Assembly: GCA_004151065.3 (NCBI GenBank)
Contig: NWUY0300003362.1
Location: forward strand, 22,578 to 44,373
Direction: 5' to 3'
DNA length: 21,796 nucleotides
From: Larix sibirica
Taxonomy: Eukaryota > Streptophyta > Pinopsida > Pinales > Pinaceae
The position numbers were made by a program, and so were the translations under genes. Shown here one piece after another: positions 19,372 to 21,796 of the stretch; position 1 is the stretch's first letter, and each line of letters opens with the position of its first letter. The notes under the pieces were generated by a model. The model saw only the letters and a program-made list of their open reading frames with translations, made no database searches and was not told the DNA's origin.

Positions 19372-19531
19372 CTGTAGAGCAACTTCTTCCAATGTATTAC
19401 GAAACAAATTTGTCCCTGTAGATACCGCTTGCCGAGCAACAGCTGGAGTATCATCTTTTAAAAAAGCAATCAAGACTGGAACCATGTCGGGCAAGTATTC
19501 CAAGTGTTTCAATCCAAGCTCTTCAATCATC
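19372..19531 (-). CDS. Internal exon of symplekin-like pre-mRNA 3'-end processing scaffold
   Basis: Symplekin is the HEAT-repeat scaffold of the nuclear cleavage and polyadenylation machinery (ESP4 and its paralogue in Arabidopsis, Pta1 in yeast). This 160-bp exon encodes 53 residues including MIEELGLKHLEYLPDMVPVL, then DDTPAVARQAVSTGTNLF and LEEVALQ. It fits the N-terminal HEAT region, where plant symplekins have IIEE-G, a pair of leucine-rich helices, VAR/AKK-S-GT-F and LEEMAMQ. Boundaries are clear: TTTATATGTAG precedes the exon and CTACAG|GTATGT ends it. Entry is in phase 2 (one base completes a split codon) and exit in phase 0. No stop or frameshift occurs. The preceding exon is not visible up to 21796 (intron over 2.2 kb), nor the following one nearby. 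Long introns suit a gymnosperm gene; an isolated captured exon or retained fragment is the alternative. The family call is from recall of the plant sequences. Confidence 0.75.
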
Positions 19532-20380
19532 CTACATATAAACAACAGGGGATTAATCTTATATTAGTAGATTTCAGAATGCATTTATCCACAAGAAACA
19601 AAAGGCTCGAGAGAAGAAAACAAGGGAATAAAATTCCAATTCCGAGATTTAGGCAATGTAGGCTTTGAAAGGTGGCAATACATTTCAGAGACAGCATCAT
19701 ACAAAATAGTGTTCAAAAGAAAAGACACCAACTTTATATAGTTAAATGTGCAAAAGAATGATTTGACATAAGAAAAAGGATATGATAATCAAGGAAAAGA
19801 ATCAAACCATATAGGAGAACATGGATGTCCAAGTTTAAAGCAACGATGGTAAACATTGTCCAATAGAATTCAATAAACATTATACATAAAAATAGAACAG
19901 GACATGGAAACCATGAACTTTATGTTAAAATATTTCAAATTGGTCAACAGTTTGGACAATGTTTTCTAGGGTTCTCTTTCAGTTTAAAAAATCAAAGTTT
20001 TTTACTGTTGATGAGCTAATCAAATCAGCCATTGAGAAAATATGTGCCATTACTAGCAAGAAGGGGCCTAGAGGCTAGCAATACATGAAATTGGTAAGCA
20101 GTGAAAATAAAAATAAAAACCCGGGCTACTAACAAACCAAAACATTGAAAAACGATGAGAACTGTATAAATAAAGTGATCTAAAAGTATATTACACAATT
20201 GTCAATTAGTCAATTTAAAATGCAAGCACCAAAAACCCATCATGAAGCATAGTTGATAGTACTGATCAAGTTTAACTCATAATTCAGACAAGTTCTGTTG
20301 ATGAGTATATGATTCTTGAAGTTCTTCCAAAATTTAAATTAAACGAATCATATACAACACAGTGCGAGAGCAACTACAAA
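19532..20380. other. Probable intron of the symplekin-like gene
   Basis: AT-rich sequence without coding potential, immediately upstream on the minus strand of the symplekin-like exon. It ends at that exon's 3' splice site (TTTATATGTAG, 19532-19542). No repeat or RNA gene recognised. Confidence 0.5.
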
Positions 20381-20470
20381 GATTGCCAAAGACCATATCA
20401 AACTTACGAAGATTGGCAAAGACCATATAAAGCTTAGGAAGATTGGCAAAGACCATATAAAACTCGAATA
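20381..20470. repeat. 30-bp tandem repeat, three units
   Basis: Units at 20381, 20411 and 20441 share GATTGGCAAAGACCATAT (GATTGCC in the first), followed by a looser AAACTTACGAA-like half. The minus-strand frame across it (FIWSLPIF repeats) is open only because 30 is a multiple of three. It is a minisatellite inside the presumed intron. Confidence 0.9.
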
Positions 20471-20691
20471 GCATATGCTTTGATGTTTATTGCTACAAGT
20501 GGAATTAGAACCATCAAAACAACATATCAACCACATTTCAATACAAGCTACTAACCCTGTGGGAAGGGTCTTGGATAACTTAATGGGCCTTTATATTTGG
20601 AACAAATTTTGTGCAGAAGCTTGGCAGTGTGTAAGGATATCGCTATATCAAGCCAAGTTGAAATAGACAACGTGCACCACTAGTACTAGAT

Positions 20692-21370
20692 CAGCACCAA
20701 GGATGAAAATATGGTACATCTGATTCTTTCCCAATGGTAAGGATATAATTCTTCAGGAGAAGTTGAATTTGAAATTTCAGACAGTTCAAGCAAACATGAT
20801 AACAAGGAAACCTAGAAACAAAATATCAGTTGTGGCAATAAGGGATCATAATCTTGTATACAGCATTAATCCTTGGTATTTTGTTGGACTGGGTGATGGA
20901 GAGAGCATTCATGCAGCTGCAACCATGACGCTTTCTGTATGCCCGCAATTTCATTTGAAGTTCTTATAAAAAGGACTTATCAACCACTACTACAAATAGC
21001 CATGCTAGTAATAATTTCAGTGCATCTGCACCAAGGATGAAAATATGGTACATCTGATTCTTTCCCAATGGTAAGGATATAATTCTTCAGGAAAAGCTGA
21101 ATTTGAAATTTCAGACAGTTCAAGCAAACATGATAACAAAGAAACCTAGAAACAAAATATCGTTTGTGCCAATAAGGGATCATAATCTTGTAAACAGTAT
21201 TAATCCTTGGTATATTGTTGGACTGGGTGATGGAGACAGCATTCATGCGGCTGCAACCATGAGGCTGTCTGTATGCCCGCAATTTCATTTGAAGTTCTTA
21301 TTAAAAAAGGACTTATAACTTATAAGCCACTACTACAAATAACCATGCTAGAAATAATTTTAGTAGTAGT
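20692..21370. repeat. 334-bp tandem duplication, two units
   Basis: GCACCAAGGATGAAAATATG occurs at 20694 and 21028 and ACAGTTCAAGCAAACATG at 20781 and 21115, both at a 334-bp offset. After a 9-bp insertion in the second unit, CCACTACTACAAATA and CATGCTAG recur at 20984 and 21327. The units differ by several percent. A plus-strand frame (QTVQANMITRKPRNKIS) stays open in both, but many substitutions change the residue, for example SVVAIRD against SFVPIRD, so I do not call a gene. Confidence 0.9.
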
Positions 21371-21540
21371 CTGGTCAAAGCAGTCGGGGAAAACAAAAGA
21401 TTTAAAAAGCATTGACTGATGGTGAAAGAGACTGAATTGTGATTGAAGGGATGGAAAATCAAAGCTGAACATATAATTATAAATGGTAAGTAGAAAGATG
21501 GTCATATATGGTGGAAAGCCTATAATATCCACGCCCTGAC

Positions 21541-21700
21541 TCTTTTTATGCCCAGTCCTGTGTTACCAGAAATGGAACGCAGGCAGTCGTTTCCCTCCAA
21601 AAAGGGCTAAGAAACAGAAACCTGACGGGAAACACCGTTTTCTACGGTCGTTTCCGAACGATGTTCGTTTTCTCATCGTTTCTAAGGACCATTTTTTGTT
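21541..21700. repeat. Hairpin-bearing CGTTTC-rich repeat end
   Basis: The words CGTTTCC, CGTTTTC and CGTTTC recur between 21587 and 21682. Two short perfect stems occur: ACCGT/ACGGT (21634-21638 with 21644-21648) and CGAAC/GTTCG (21655-21659 with 21663-21667). GC content rises against the AT-rich surroundings. It could be the terminal part of a DNA transposon or MITE whose other end lies beyond the window. No target-site duplication can be checked here. Confidence 0.35.
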
Positions 21701-21796
21701 TTTTTAAGATAAATGTGGTAGTTTCAATATGTGACAACTTCTATTTTGTCCAATTTTATTTATATGCACGACTATACCAACAATTATAGGACTATA

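Noticed and set aside
20348-20536. Minus-strand frame with repeated FIWSLPIF
   Set aside because: It is produced by the 30-bp tandem repeat, whose length is a multiple of three.
20763-21318. Pair of related plus-strand frames of about 70 codons, and an antisense 102-codon frame
   Set aside because: They arise from the 334-bp duplication. Differences between units frequently change residues, so there is no sign of coding constraint, and no family is recognised.

Overview
The window looks like nuclear DNA of a land plant with a large, repeat-rich genome, most plausibly a gymnosperm. The reasons are several decayed LINE (non-LTR) retrotransposon copies, very low gene density, and one isolated exon resembling plant symplekin with introns running at least 0.5-2 kb on either side. 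No bacterial, organellar or RNA gene is visible. The species is inferred, not shown.

The layout is dominated by how the sequence was assembled. Two single N characters (1506 and 8777) split the window into three pieces: 1-1505, 1507-8776 and 8778-21796. The last 7,123 bases of the middle piece (1654-8776) recur almost perfectly, with no length change and about seven substitutions noted, as the first 7,123 bases of the third piece (8778-15900). This is the signature of two overlapping contigs, or two haplotypes, placed end to end instead of merged. The N at 1506 likewise joins two related but diverged LINE segments that share about 127 bp.

Region by region: 424-1505 is the C-terminal part of a minus-strand LINE ORF2. 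1507-3845 is the reverse transcriptase and APE-type endonuclease part of another minus-strand LINE copy, with both catalytic signatures damaged. 4174-4371 is a 99-bp direct repeat. 5440-6010 is the C-terminal remnant of a further LINE copy. 6027-7250 is AT- and pyrimidine-rich, possibly LTR-derived. 7300-8650 holds open but unrecognised minus-strand frames. All of this from 1654 on is repeated at 8778-15900. Unique sequence resumes at 15901: a possible two-exon minus-strand gene or gene relic (16052-16627), AT-rich non-coding DNA, short tandem duplications (17786-17937, 18050-18240, 18492-18623), a third LINE remnant near 17990-18290, the symplekin-like exon (19372-19531), a 30-bp triple repeat (20381-20470), a 334-bp tandem duplication (20692-21370), and a hairpin-bearing repeat end (21541-21700).

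There is no operon-like or cooperating gene set. The only confidently real host coding sequence is the symplekin-like exon. I found no convincing new biological system; the strongest observation is the N-bridged artificial-looking duplication.
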